Source of the DNA: Flavobacterium urocaniciphilum
GTDB lineage: Bacteria > Bacteroidota > Bacteroidia > Flavobacteriales > Flavobacteriaceae
DNA length: 64,000 bases
Reading direction: 5' to 3'
Assembly (NCBI RefSeq): GCF_900110615.1
Contig: NZ_FOEI01000001.1
Span: forward strand, 186,001-250,000
Shown: piece by piece, positions 24,222-32,800 of the stretch
Numbering within the stretch: position 1 is the first letter of the stretch
Layout of the letters: each line of letters opens with the position of its first letter
Made by a program: the position numbers and the translations under genes
Notes under the pieces: generated by a model
Database searches by the model: none
The model's input: only the letters and a program-made list of their open reading frames with translations
Told to the model about the DNA's origin: nothing

Positions 24222-25286
24222 TTAATACCATCTTCTTTTCTTAAAATAAATTATCATCCCAATCAATAAAATAAACATCGCTGCTAAAATGATGAAATAG
24301 CCATATTTCCAATGTAATTCGGGCATATTGTCGAAGTTCATTCCGTAAACTCCAACAATAAACGTTAACGGCATGAAAAACACAGAAACAACTGTAAGTG
24401 TTTTCATTACTTCATTCATTTTATGACTTTGTAAGGAGAAATAAAAAGAGGAAGCACTTTCTAACGAATTTAAATCGGCGTCAATTTGATCTAAAAGTTC
24501 TAAACATTTTTGATGTAATCTTGAAAAGAAAGAATAGTTTTCAGGAGCAATTACATTGAAAACATCATCTTCTTTCATGCTTTTTATGGAATATAAAGAA
24601 TCGCGAAGTGGGACAATAGAACGACGTAAAAAATTTAAATTATCTCGATGGCATTCAATGTCTTCTAATATTTTTGGGTTAGGTCGTGCTTTAATTACGT
24701 CAATAACTTTGTCAATTTTTCCTTCTTCACTTTCAATAGTAATGTAGAAATTTTCCATTATAGCATCTAATAATAAATACAATAAATAGTCAACTTTACG
24801 TTCTCTTACAATTCCAGCATGTTGACGCATTCTTTCACGAATGTGTACAAAGAAATCGCTCTTTTTTTCTTGAAAAGAGAATAGAAATCCATCTCGTAAA
24901 ATAAAACTAATTTGTTCTACATCAATACCATCAGATTCGGGTAAAAGCGACTTAATATTAAAAAATAACGTATGATTGTATTCGTCAACTTTTGATCGTT
25001 TCAGAATGTTTAAAATATCACTCAAAATGAAATCGTCAATAGCGAACTTTTCTCCAATTTCTTTAATTAATTCGATATCACCTAAACCATGAAGATTGAT
25101 CCAATTGTTTTTAGAATCGTCTAAGTGTTTATTTAATTGCGATAATTTAATGTCTTCAAATTCCGATAATTCTTCAGAATTATATACAAATAATTGCATT
25201 TCTGGTTTCGTATCTGCGTGTTCTCCAGTGTATTCTATTAAAGTTGGAACAACTTTTCGACCTTTTTTGTATAATAGTTTTCGCAC
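24222..25286 (-). CDS. corA: CorA-type Mg2+/Co2+ transporter
   Basis: This 354-residue inner-membrane channel has a large N-terminal cytoplasmic domain (1-285) and two C-terminal helices. The pore signature YGMNF (GMN) sits at the end of the first helix in PLTFIVGVYGMNFDNMPE, followed by LHWKYGYF and a basic end KKRRWY. It imports Mg2+ down its gradient as a pentamer. Divergent from the orphan gene/hutI unit; DUF1003 follows it. Confidence 0.95.
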   Translation of the reverse strand: MRKLLYKKGRKVVPTLIEYTGEHADTKPEMQLFVYNSEELSEFEDIKLSQLNKHLDDSKNNWINLHGLGDIELIKEIGEKFAIDDFILSDILNILKRSKVDEYNHTLFFNIKSLLPESDGIDVEQISFILRDGFLFSFQEKKSDFFVHIRERMRQHAGIVRERKVDYLLYLLLDAIMENFYITIESEEGKIDKVIDVIKARPNPKILEDIECHRDNLNFLRRSIVPLRDSLYSIKSMKEDDVFNVIAPENYSFFSRLHQKCLELLDQIDADLNSLESASSFYFSLQSHKMNEVMKTLTVVSVFFMPLTFIVGVYGMNFDNMPELHWKYGYFIILAAMFILLIGMIIYFKKRRWY

Positions 25287-25335
25287 TTTATTTTAAATAA
25301 GTAATTTTACCCTATCACAAATATAGCTAAAAGTT

Positions 25336-25359
25336 ATGCAAACCTTACTAATAAACATC
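25336..25359 (+). repeat. 24-bp direct repeat, left copy (duplicate of the hutI 5' end)
   Basis: ATGCAAACCTTACTAATAAA followed by CATC is identical to the first eight codons of hutI at 26475-26498. The two copies flank the orphan gene 25372-26475. Confidence 0.95.
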
Positions 25360-25368
25360 GTTCAATAA
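25336..25368 (+). other. Ten-codon remnant/leader ORF copied from the start of hutI
   Basis: The frame reads MQTLLINIVQ and stops at 25366-25368. Seven of its first eight residues plus the later Gln match hutI (MQTLLINIKQ). It is followed after three bases by the ATG of the orphan gene. It could be the original hutI start left behind at an insertion, and may now act as an upstream ORF. Confidence 0.7.
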
Positions 25369-25371
25369 TTT

Positions 25372-26475
25372 ATGTTTAAAAAAATAGTAATAATCATATT
25401 TGTTTTATTTCAATTCCAAGCATGGTCACAAAACAACAAGTTTATTGGAAATATAAAAACAATTAAAGAGAAATTAATTTATTTGGATAGTGAAAGAAAA
25501 CCCAAATTAAATGAACCTTGCCTTGATTGTGATAATGATTCTTATTATCAATATGGAACAAGTATAGAGCCATCATTAAATGAACACACTGAGATATTTG
25601 ATGAGCAATGGATTGCAGCTCCTTTTTCAAATTATAAAAATAAAGTTATTATTTTTAGTAAAGAGAATTTAAAAACCGAGGAAATTCTTTTTGAACATAC
25701 AAAAAAAGTCAGAGCAAAAGTTCAATATAATTATAATGATGCAAATCAGAAAATATCTGAAGTATTGTATAATAGGTATCTCGGACATTCAATTAAGAAT
25801 CTTAATTACGATAAGAGCAACAATTTAAAAACAGAATTTTACACAACTGATAATTATAGTGTTTTTAAAAATTATTTTTATGAAAATAACGTAAAAGTAA
25901 AAACTGAAATATACAATCAAAGTGGATTTAAAAATCAAATAATTCACAAAGAAACTGATTCATTAGGATTTAGAATTCAAGAAAATTATAGAATTTCAGA
26001 CAAAATTGACAATTATAAATTCAATAAATTTGATTTATACCTAAAAAATACATTTGATAAAAATAATAATTTATTAATCACTAATTATTATCAATTAGAT
26101 TCACTAAAATTAGTAAATACGTTAAGTAGTTTTTATAAAAATGGACTTATCATTAAAGAATTAAGAAAACAAAAAAAGAAAATTAATATTGATACCATTG
26201 AATATAGTGATGATATCACATATTACGAATATGACATAGATAACCATCTAATAAAAAAAGAACGATTTATTAATGGAAAGTCATTTCAAAAAACAACATA
26301 CAAATATTCAAACAATTTGCTTAATGAAGTTTTAAGTAATAAATGGTGTGAAAAAGAATATAAAATAAATTTTAAATATAAATTTGATAAAAAGGGGAAT
26401 TGTGTAAAAGAATATAAATTTGTAAACGATAAACCAGCTTATTTATTAAAAAGAAAAATCCAATATTATAACTAA
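25372..26475 (+). CDS. Exported Tyr/Asn/Lys-rich orphan protein inserted at the hutI start
   Basis: The 367-residue product has a signal peptide (residues 1-19, MFKKIVIIIFVLFQFQAWS). The body is rich in Tyr, Asn and Lys with loosely repeated strands such as YNYNDANQKISEVLYN, YDKSNNLKTEFYT and YYEYDIDNHLIKKER, resembling YD/YwqK-type beta repeats. I recognise no specific family or catalytic residues. The DNA is much more A/T-rich than hutI. Its stop overlaps the hutI start (TAATG), and a copy of the hutI start precedes it, so it appears inserted at this site. Function unknown. Confidence 0.7.
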   Translation: MFKKIVIIIFVLFQFQAWSQNNKFIGNIKTIKEKLIYLDSERKPKLNEPCLDCDNDSYYQYGTSIEPSLNEHTEIFDEQWIAAPFSNYKNKVIIFSKENLKTEEILFEHTKKVRAKVQYNYNDANQKISEVLYNRYLGHSIKNLNYDKSNNLKTEFYTTDNYSVFKNYFYENNVKVKTEIYNQSGFKNQIIHKETDSLGFRIQENYRISDKIDNYKFNKFDLYLKNTFDKNNNLLITNYYQLDSLKLVNTLSSFYKNGLIIKELRKQKKKINIDTIEYSDDITYYEYDIDNHLIKKERFINGKSFQKTTYKYSNNLLNEVLSNKWCEKEYKINFKYKFDKKGNCVKEYKFVNDKPAYLLKRKIQYYN

Positions 26476-26498
26476 TGCAAACCTTACTAATAAACATC
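26475..26498 (+). repeat. 24-bp direct repeat, right copy (start of hutI)
   Basis: These are the first 24 bases of hutI, identical to 25336-25359. Sequence after the match is partly similar (CAAT at the same offset). Confidence 0.95.
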
Positions 26499-27722
26499 AA
26501 ACAATTACTACAAGTTAGAGAAACATCAATTGCTAAAGTTTCAGGAGCAGAAATGGCGCATTTACCGCTATTAGAAAATGCTTATTTAGTTATTGAAAAT
26601 GATCTTATTTCCGATTTTGGATTGATGGAAAATTGTCCCAAATTAGAAAATGCTACCGTAATTGATGCTTCTGGAAAAATTGTATTGCCAAGTTTTTGTG
26701 ATAGTCATACTCATATTGTGTATGCTGGTAATAGAAGTGGAGAATTTGTAGATAGAATTAATGGTTTGTCTTATGAAGAAATTGCGAATCGTGGTGGTGG
26801 AATTTTAAATTCAGCAAAGAAATTAAACGAAACTTCGGAAGATGAAATTTACAACCAATCGAAAAAGCGTTTAGAAGAAGTGATTTCTCAAGGAACAGGA
26901 GCAGTAGAAATTAAATCGGGTTACGGTTTAACAGTGGAAGGCGAATTGAAAATGCTTCGTGTGATTAAAAAATTAAGAGAAAATTATCCGATTGCAATTA
27001 AGTCGACTTTCCTTGGAGCTCACGCTTTTCCAACAGAATATAAAGAAAATCATCAGGCCTATATAGATTTAATTATCAATGAAATGTTGCCAAAAATTGC
27101 TGCTGAAAATTTAGCTGATTATATTGATGCCTTTTTAGAAACAGGTTATTTTAGTGTTTCTGAAACAATTCAAATAATGGAAGCGGGAAAAAAATATGGT
27201 TTAACTCCGAAAATTCACGTCAATCAATTTACAGCTATAGACGGAATTAAAGCTTGTGTGGAACATGGAGCTTTGAGTGTAGATCATTTAGAAATTGTAA
27301 CGGATGAAGATATTGAAGTTTTAAAAGATTCTACTTGTATGCCAGTGGCTTTACCAAGTTGTTCGTATTTTATTTCGATTCCGTACACACCAGCAAGACA
27401 AATGTTAAATGCTGGTTTACCATTGGCTTTAGCTTCGGATTTTAATCCAGGAACAACGCCTTCTGGAAACATGCATTTTGTGGTGGCAACAGCTTGTATC
27501 AAAATGAAAATGACGCCTGAAGAAGCTATTAATGCAGCGACAATAAATGGAGCTTACGCGATGGATTTAAGTGATTCACACGGAAGTATTACTAAAGGTA
27601 AAAAAGCCAATTTTATAGTTACCAAACCATTACATAGTTATTATGAAATTCCGTATTGTTTTGCTACGAATTTGATTGATAGTGTTTGGTTGGAGGGGAA
27701 AGTTTTTGGTACACAGATTTAA
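26475..27722 (+). CDS. hutI: Imidazolonepropionase
   Basis: This third enzyme of histidine degradation hydrolyses imidazolone-5-propionate to N-formimino-glutamate. The 415-residue amidohydrolase-fold protein has the metal-binding SFCDSHTHIVYAG, GAVEIKSGYGLT, STFLGAHAFP, KIHVNQF and LASDFNPGT motifs. Length is normal. Its ATG overlaps the stop of the orphan gene, so its translation now depends on that gene's transcript or a hidden promoter inside it. hutH is 12.5 kb away in this window. The final residues (GTQI, stop) lie in a CACAGATTTAACGGATTA segment of a kind common in Bacteroidota spacers. Confidence 0.95.
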   Translation: MQTLLINIKQLLQVRETSIAKVSGAEMAHLPLLENAYLVIENDLISDFGLMENCPKLENATVIDASGKIVLPSFCDSHTHIVYAGNRSGEFVDRINGLSYEEIANRGGGILNSAKKLNETSEDEIYNQSKKRLEEVISQGTGAVEIKSGYGLTVEGELKMLRVIKKLRENYPIAIKSTFLGAHAFPTEYKENHQAYIDLIINEMLPKIAAENLADYIDAFLETGYFSVSETIQIMEAGKKYGLTPKIHVNQFTAIDGIKACVEHGALSVDHLEIVTDEDIEVLKDSTCMPVALPSCSYFISIPYTPARQMLNAGLPLALASDFNPGTTPSGNMHFVVATACIKMKMTPEEAINAATINGAYAMDLSDSHGSITKGKKANFIVTKPLHSYYEIPYCFATNLIDSVWLEGKVFGTQI

Positions 27723-27725
27723 CGG

Positions 27726-27923
27726 ATTAAAACGAAATTAGCCATTTATGTTGTAATATTAATTTCTACAATAATTGGTTTGTTTTATCTGTTCGGTATT
27801 TCTTTTTTGATGTATTTTGGAAAAACTCAGAAAATGGAAGTTGATGTTTCAATTGATAATCAATTAAAAATTAATTATCTACTAATTTTTATCTTTTTGT
27901 TTATACTAGTTTTCTCAATTAAT
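27726..27923 (+). pseudogene. Small two-helix membrane protein with no standard start, probably decayed
   Basis: In frame with hutI but after its stop, 65 codons read (I)KTKLAIYVVILISTIIG... and later YLLIFIFLFYTSF, two hydrophobic helices separated by a polar loop (KTQKMEVDVSIDNQLK). The first plausible codon is ATT at 27726, where ATG would give a normal MKTKLAIYV start. Dropping one T near 27898-27903 would extend the second helix as FLFILVFSINRIRT. These two defects suggest a small gene that lost its start and frame, or an ATT-initiated gene. There is nothing else in the 235-bp spacer. Confidence 0.5.
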
Positions 27924-27957
27924 AGGATTCGAACTTAGTCACTTTGTAACTTAAATT

Positions 27958-29631
27958 TTAAAACTCCGCTTCTACTAAAATCTCCATTACTTCTTTTGAA
28001 ATAGGATGTTCAAACTGAATGTATTCGGCATGAAGATGTAATCTGTCGGCTTTGTCTCCGTATAAATCGTCGCCAACAATTGGGGTGTGTAATCCTAAAC
28101 TATGAGAAGCATGCACACGTAACTGGTGAGTTCTTCCGGTAATAGGGTAGAAGTATACTTTTGTTTTTCCGTTTTTCACTTCTATGGTTTTCCATTTGGT
28201 TTGAGCGGGTTTACCATATTCGTAACAAACTAATTGTCGAGGTCTGTCATCTAAATCTACACGCAAAGGCAAATCGATATACCCATGTGTTTTTTCTAAT
28301 AAGCCATCTAACAAAGCAACGTATCTTTTTTTAATGGTTCTGTTGATAAACTGACTTTGTAGTTTGATATACGTTTCTTCATTTTTCGCGATAAGCATAA
28401 TTCCGGATGTCGACATGTCTAATCGGTGGACAATTAGCGGACCAGTCGCATCAGGATATTTTTCCGCCATTCGAGCGTAAACCGAATCGGAAATGGTTTT
28501 ACCTGGAACCGATAAAAACTCAGCTGGTTTGTTGATTGCTAACATGACATCGTCTTCATAAACAACCTCAATATCTTTTCCTTCAGCTGGGTTGACTTTA
28601 AAAGGATTTTCGTCCATTTCTAAACCTAATAACATGTGTTCCATTAAGATAGGTTCGCATTTGCTTTTACATGCTGGATAGAAATGTTTGTGTTGGCGAA
28701 CTTCCGATTTTGGCGATTGTCCCCACCAAAACTCAGCCATGCAAATGGGTTTTAATTCGTGTTGAAAGGCGTAATGTAATAGTTTTGGAGCAGCACATTC
28801 TCCAGCGCCTGCAGGTGGATTATCATTAAAAATTTCTCCAATACTTTTCTTTTCTTTAAATTGATTTAGAAACGAATATTCGGCAAATAATTTTTGTTGT
28901 AATTGAGATGATTTGGCTTTTCGTTCTTCTTTTAATTGGTTGATTTCAGATGTGAAAACTAAAACCTTTTCTTCTAAAGATTGTAAGGTTAATTTCCAGT
29001 ATTTGGTCATTTTTTTCAACAAAATACTTTCTTGTTTACTGTCTTCCGATAATTCAAAATTAAGATGTTGTAATTCTTCTTCGGATAGCGTAGGAGCAAG
29101 AGAATTTCTCTTTTCGTCTCGAAGTATTTTTTGTTCTTTAATTCTAGTTTTTTGTTGTTGTAATTCAGATTCAGCTTGAATTTTTGAATTTTTTAAATTT
29201 TCTAAAGCGTTTAAATACTGCCCATCTTTTTCCAAACTTTCAATCTTTCGATTGTATTCGTTTAATAACTTTTCTTCTTGAAGAAAAAAGCTATTTTCTG
29301 TAAGCATGTCAAAAACCGTTGGAACAAAATAATTATGATGGTTTTCATTTGCTAATTTCCCAGAGAAAGCCCATAAATAACCTAATTCTCCTTTATTATT
29401 CTGACAAACCAATACGCCAAACATTTTCCCAATTACCAATCCAGTTTGAGTGTCGTTTAATCCGAAATTATGCTCAAAATCGGTTTGTGTATCTAAATAC
29501 ATTTGTAATTCAGAAGCAGCAATTTTACTCAATTCATGTGGTTGATAATAAAATGGAAATGTAAATTTTTCAGGTAACGAAATTCCTGAAATATCGGTTT
29601 GAAAGGATTGAAAAAGTGCTAGGTTTTGCAT
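27958..29631 (-). CDS. RluA-family pseudouridine synthase with long N-terminal extension
   Basis: The protein is 557 residues. The C-terminal 200 residues form the pseudouridine synthase: VHRLDMSTSGIMLIAKNEE (catalytic Asp in HRLD), RYVALLDG, then GRTHQLRVHASHSLGLHTPI and GDDLYG. Residues 140-260 are a Lys/Glu-rich coiled coil, and residues 280-350 contain a Cys-bearing segment (AGAGECAAPKLLHYAF, YPACKSKCEPIL) seen in long bacterial RluA homologues. It isomerises uridine in rRNA or tRNA; the target site is not predictable. Confidence 0.9.
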   Translation of the reverse strand: MQNLALFQSFQTDISGISLPEKFTFPFYYQPHELSKIAASELQMYLDTQTDFEHNFGLNDTQTGLVIGKMFGVLVCQNNKGELGYLWAFSGKLANENHHNYFVPTVFDMLTENSFFLQEEKLLNEYNRKIESLEKDGQYLNALENLKNSKIQAESELQQQKTRIKEQKILRDEKRNSLAPTLSEEELQHLNFELSEDSKQESILLKKMTKYWKLTLQSLEEKVLVFTSEINQLKEERKAKSSQLQQKLFAEYSFLNQFKEKKSIGEIFNDNPPAGAGECAAPKLLHYAFQHELKPICMAEFWWGQSPKSEVRQHKHFYPACKSKCEPILMEHMLLGLEMDENPFKVNPAEGKDIEVVYEDDVMLAINKPAEFLSVPGKTISDSVYARMAEKYPDATGPLIVHRLDMSTSGIMLIAKNEETYIKLQSQFINRTIKKRYVALLDGLLEKTHGYIDLPLRVDLDDRPRQLVCYEYGKPAQTKWKTIEVKNGKTKVYFYPITGRTHQLRVHASHSLGLHTPIVGDDLYGDKADRLHLHAEYIQFEHPISKEVMEILVEAEF

Positions 29632-29650
29632 GGGACAAAGATATAATTTA

Positions 29651-29685
29651 AAAATTCCAAAAAAGAAATTTCAAATTCCAATTTA
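29651..29685. repeat. Degenerate 7-bp array (aaattcc)
   Basis: The units AAATTCC, AAAAAAG, AAATTTC, AAATTCC, AATTTAA keep a strict seven-base phase. It lies upstream of the RluA-type gene. Related AAATTCC/GGAATTT arrays are at 35664-35726. Confidence 0.75.
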
Positions 29686-29693
29686 AATAAATA

Positions 29694-29732
29694 AAAAAAT
29701 CCGCTTACTTTATTGTAAACGGATTTTTAATT
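29694..29732 (-). terminator. Terminator after the S9 peptidase
   Basis: AAATCCGcTTAC and GTAAaCGGATTT pair with one mismatch around a six-base loop; the minus-strand side is followed by seven T. It lies 17 bp past the S9 peptidase stop. Confidence 0.85.
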
Positions 29733-29748
29733 TTATCATAATTATGTT

Positions 29749-31917
29749 TTATTTCTTCAAATGCACATCAAAATAATCTGCAATTTTTGCATACATGTGA
29801 ATTCTATCTCTTCCACCTACATTGTGTTCGTGGTTTGGATACAAGAAATAATCAACTTGTTTTCCGGCTTTTATAGATGATTCAATAAAATTCATACTGT
29901 GTTGTTGTACAACAACTGGATCTTGTGCTCCATGAATAATTAATAATCTTCCTTTTAAGTTTTTCACTTTATCTAATAAAGATGTTTTTGCATATCCTTC
30001 TGGATTGTCTTGAGGTGTATCCATATAACGTTCACCGTACATGATTTCGTAATATTTCCAATCGATAACTGGTCCGCCAGCAACTCCAACTTTAAAGGTA
30101 TCTGGCTGAGATGTCATTAATGAAGTTGTCATGAATCCACCAAAACTCCAACCGAAAACGCCAATTTTATCAGCATCAACAAACGATTTAGATTTTAAGT
30201 ATTTCACACCTTCCATTTGATCTGCCATTTCATTTACACCTAAATTTCTATGGTTTACATCACAGAATTTTTTTCCACGAGCATCACTTCCTCTGTTGTC
30301 TAAAGTAAATACTACATATCCTTGTTGCGCCATATAGTAATCGAAATAACCACCACCACCTAACCAACGATTGGTTACTAATTGAGCGTGTGAACCCCCA
30401 TAAACATAAACCATTACAGGATATTTTTTAGTAGCATCGAAATTTGCAGGATAAATAATTCTTCCGTTTAAAGGAGTTTTTCCATCTGCAGAAGTAATGG
30501 TAACTAATTCCATTTTTGGCATATCGATTTTTCCAGTAAATGGATTTTCAGCTTTTACTAATGTTGTATTTGCCATTTTCGTTTTGATGTTTAAAATCGA
30601 AATTTCATTTGGCGTTGTAGTATTGCTATATTGATCTAAAACCATCATTCCGTCTGAAGAAACAGATGCGTTGTGTGTTCCCGAAACAGTAGTTAATTGT
30701 AAAGTTTTACCCGACTTAATATCAACTTGATACAATTGTCTGTCTAAACCATTATTAGCTGTTCCAATATAATTGATTTTAGAGTTAGTTGCATCAAACC
30801 CTACTAAATTAGTAACAACGACATCTTTAAAACCTAAGTTTTTTAATAATTTTCCATCTGTATTGTATAAATACATTTGGTTGAAACCGTTAAAATCTGT
30901 TTGATAAATAAATTGAGATGGATTGTTTGGTACGAAAGTTAAAGCATGTTGAGGTTCTACCCAAGTTGTTGCTTTTTCTTCGAATAATGTTTTTACGAAA
31001 GCACCTGTTGAAGCATCGTATTTATTAAATTTTAAATGATTTTGATCACGATTTAAAATACCAATAAAAATATATTTACCAGTTGGTTCCCATGAAACCA
31101 TTGTTAAATATTGTTCTTTTGGTTCACCTGTTTGAATCGTAACTTTTTTACCAGAAGCCACATCGAAAATTACTAAAGTTACATTTTCGCTAGTCATACC
31201 CGCCATTGGATATTTAATATCTTTATTTACTGCTTCACGCTCATTCCAGTTGATAATTGGGTAATTTCCCACCATCGTTTCATCTTTACGATAATAAGCT
31301 AATTGCGTTCCTGCTTCGTTCCACCACATTCCTCTGTCAATTCCAAATTCTTGACGGTGAACATAATCTGAACCATTCACAATTGCTGGATTTTCATCGT
31401 TAGTTACTTCAATTGTTTTATTGTTAGAAGTAATTCTGATGTTATTATCTTTTAACCAAGCAACATTATTATTTTTTGTAAATCTTGCTTGTGTTCCTTC
31501 AATTGAATAGCTTATTGCATTTGTAATTTGTTTTGTAGTAACATCAAAAACAACTTTATAGTTATTTTTCTTGCCAGCAACTTCCGTTTCAAAAGTGTTT
31601 TTTGTTAGCCAAGTAATAGCTGTAGGGAACGTTCTTAATGAAAATTCATCTTCTGAGAATTTCGATTTTAAAGCCGATTCAAATTCAGCTTTAGTAGCTA
31701 AAGTAGTTTCTTTCCATCCGTTAGCGGCATTTTTTTCTAATAAATTAGCAAAATCGGTACTTAAATAAGTAACTGCTTTAGAGTCTTTTCTCCATTGTTG
31801 TGCTACTAAAGAAGTTGGTGCGTACTTTCTCGGACCTAAAACGGTTTCTTCAATAGTTAATTTTTGTGCAAAAGACATACTTCCTACTAAAAGGAAACTA
31901 AGTATATATTTTTTCAT
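29749..31917 (-). CDS. S9 family (dipeptidyl-peptidase IV-like) serine peptidase
   Basis: A 722-residue exported peptidase with a signal peptide (residues 1-17). An N-terminal beta-propeller (about 30-470) carries the DPP-IV-type EFGIDRGMWWNE and LAYYRKDE segments. The C-terminal alpha/beta-hydrolase holds the triad: Ser in GVFGWSFGGFM, Asp in IHGAQDPVV and His in YPNHEHNVGG. DPP-IV enzymes release X-Pro dipeptides from peptides in the periplasm, which fits peptide nutrition. It stands alone on a transcript. Confidence 0.95.
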   Translation of the reverse strand: MKKYILSFLLVGSMSFAQKLTIEETVLGPRKYAPTSLVAQQWRKDSKAVTYLSTDFANLLEKNAANGWKETTLATKAEFESALKSKFSEDEFSLRTFPTAITWLTKNTFETEVAGKKNNYKVVFDVTTKQITNAISYSIEGTQARFTKNNNVAWLKDNNIRITSNNKTIEVTNDENPAIVNGSDYVHRQEFGIDRGMWWNEAGTQLAYYRKDETMVGNYPIINWNEREAVNKDIKYPMAGMTSENVTLVIFDVASGKKVTIQTGEPKEQYLTMVSWEPTGKYIFIGILNRDQNHLKFNKYDASTGAFVKTLFEEKATTWVEPQHALTFVPNNPSQFIYQTDFNGFNQMYLYNTDGKLLKNLGFKDVVVTNLVGFDATNSKINYIGTANNGLDRQLYQVDIKSGKTLQLTTVSGTHNASVSSDGMMVLDQYSNTTTPNEISILNIKTKMANTTLVKAENPFTGKIDMPKMELVTITSADGKTPLNGRIIYPANFDATKKYPVMVYVYGGSHAQLVTNRWLGGGGYFDYYMAQQGYVVFTLDNRGSDARGKKFCDVNHRNLGVNEMADQMEGVKYLKSKSFVDADKIGVFGWSFGGFMTTSLMTSQPDTFKVGVAGGPVIDWKYYEIMYGERYMDTPQDNPEGYAKTSLLDKVKNLKGRLLIIHGAQDPVVVQQHSMNFIESSIKAGKQVDYFLYPNHEHNVGGRDRIHMYAKIADYFDVHLKK

Positions 31918-32241
31918 GGGTTAATTTTTTTCCAAATGTACTATAATAGTCGAAATAGTAAATTAAGTTAAGAAAATTTTAAGAAGATTTAAAAACAAAA
32001 TCTTTATACAGTTTTTGAATAATTTTTTAAAAAAATAAGTGAAATTTGTTATTTTTTTATTTAAAATAATTAAATTTTTATTCTTGTCTTTTTTAATATT
32101 AAAATTAATTTTTCGGAAAATAGTTTTAAGAACAGAAAAATATTCTACAAAATAAACAATTTACGGATTCATAAATGTTATTTAATAAATTTATATTACA
32201 TTTACCGAATAAAAAACAACAACACAACAACTAACAACAAC
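31918..32241. other. 324-bp divergent spacer, promoters only
   Basis: This very A/T-rich region separates the S9 peptidase and the Lrp gene. I see no ORF, hairpin terminator or repeat array in it. A TACATTTA at about 32195-32205 approximates the TAnnTTTG element and could serve the Lrp gene, whose leader is CAACAACAC-rich. Confidence 0.5.
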
Positions 32242-32697
32242 ATGGACTTAACAGACAAAAAACTTCTTGTTTTATTGCAAGAAGATTCTAAAAAAACAAC
32301 CAAAGAACTTTCAAGTAAATTAAACCTATCTGTCACTGCTGTATACGAAAGAATCAAAAAATTAGAGCGTGAAGGAATTATCAGTAAATACGTTACGATA
32401 TTAGATAAAAATAAAATCGATAAAGGATTTGTGGTTTTTTGTCATATTAAATTAATTAAACATTCCAAAGATTTAATTTCTGAATTCGAAAAAGAAGTTG
32501 TTTCCTTAAACGAAGTTTTAGAATGTTTTCACGTAAGTGGAGATTACGATTACATTTTAAAAATTTGTGTAAAAGACATGGAAGAATACAGAGAATTTAT
32601 GGTTACAAAATTAACGACTTTACAACATATAGGAAGTACACATAGTACTTTTATGATTGGAGAAGTTAAAAATTCAACTTCATTTGTATTGAATTAA
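32242..32697 (+). CDS. Lrp/AsnC family transcriptional regulator
   Basis: The 151-residue protein has an N-terminal winged helix (MDLTDKKLLVLLQEDSKKTTKELSSKL, then NLSVTAVYERIKKLEREGII) and a C-terminal RAM/ligand domain (LNEVLECFHVSGDYDYILKI, DMEEYREFMV). Lrp-type proteins sense amino acids and control their metabolism as octamers. The nearby DPP-IV peptidase and amino acid genes are plausible targets, but no operator was found. Confidence 0.94.
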   Translation: MDLTDKKLLVLLQEDSKKTTKELSSKLNLSVTAVYERIKKLEREGIISKYVTILDKNKIDKGFVVFCHIKLIKHSKDLISEFEKEVVSLNEVLECFHVSGDYDYILKICVKDMEEYREFMVTKLTTLQHIGSTHSTFMIGEVKNSTSFVLN

Positions 32698-32749
32698 ATT
32701 AATTGTAGTTTTTTGATTAAATATCAATAAGTATTTCCTTAAAAAACTT

Positions 32750-32757
32750 TACTTTTG
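32750..32757 (+). promoter_or_regulatory. -7 element for lpdA (TACTTTTG)
   Basis: It is a perfect match to the Bacteroidota TAnnTTTG element, 43 bp before the lpdA start. A convincing upstream TTG at the right spacing is not seen. Confidence 0.55.
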
Positions 32758-32800
32758 TACCCGAAAATAATACAACATTCATTTTATAAACAAAATATTT

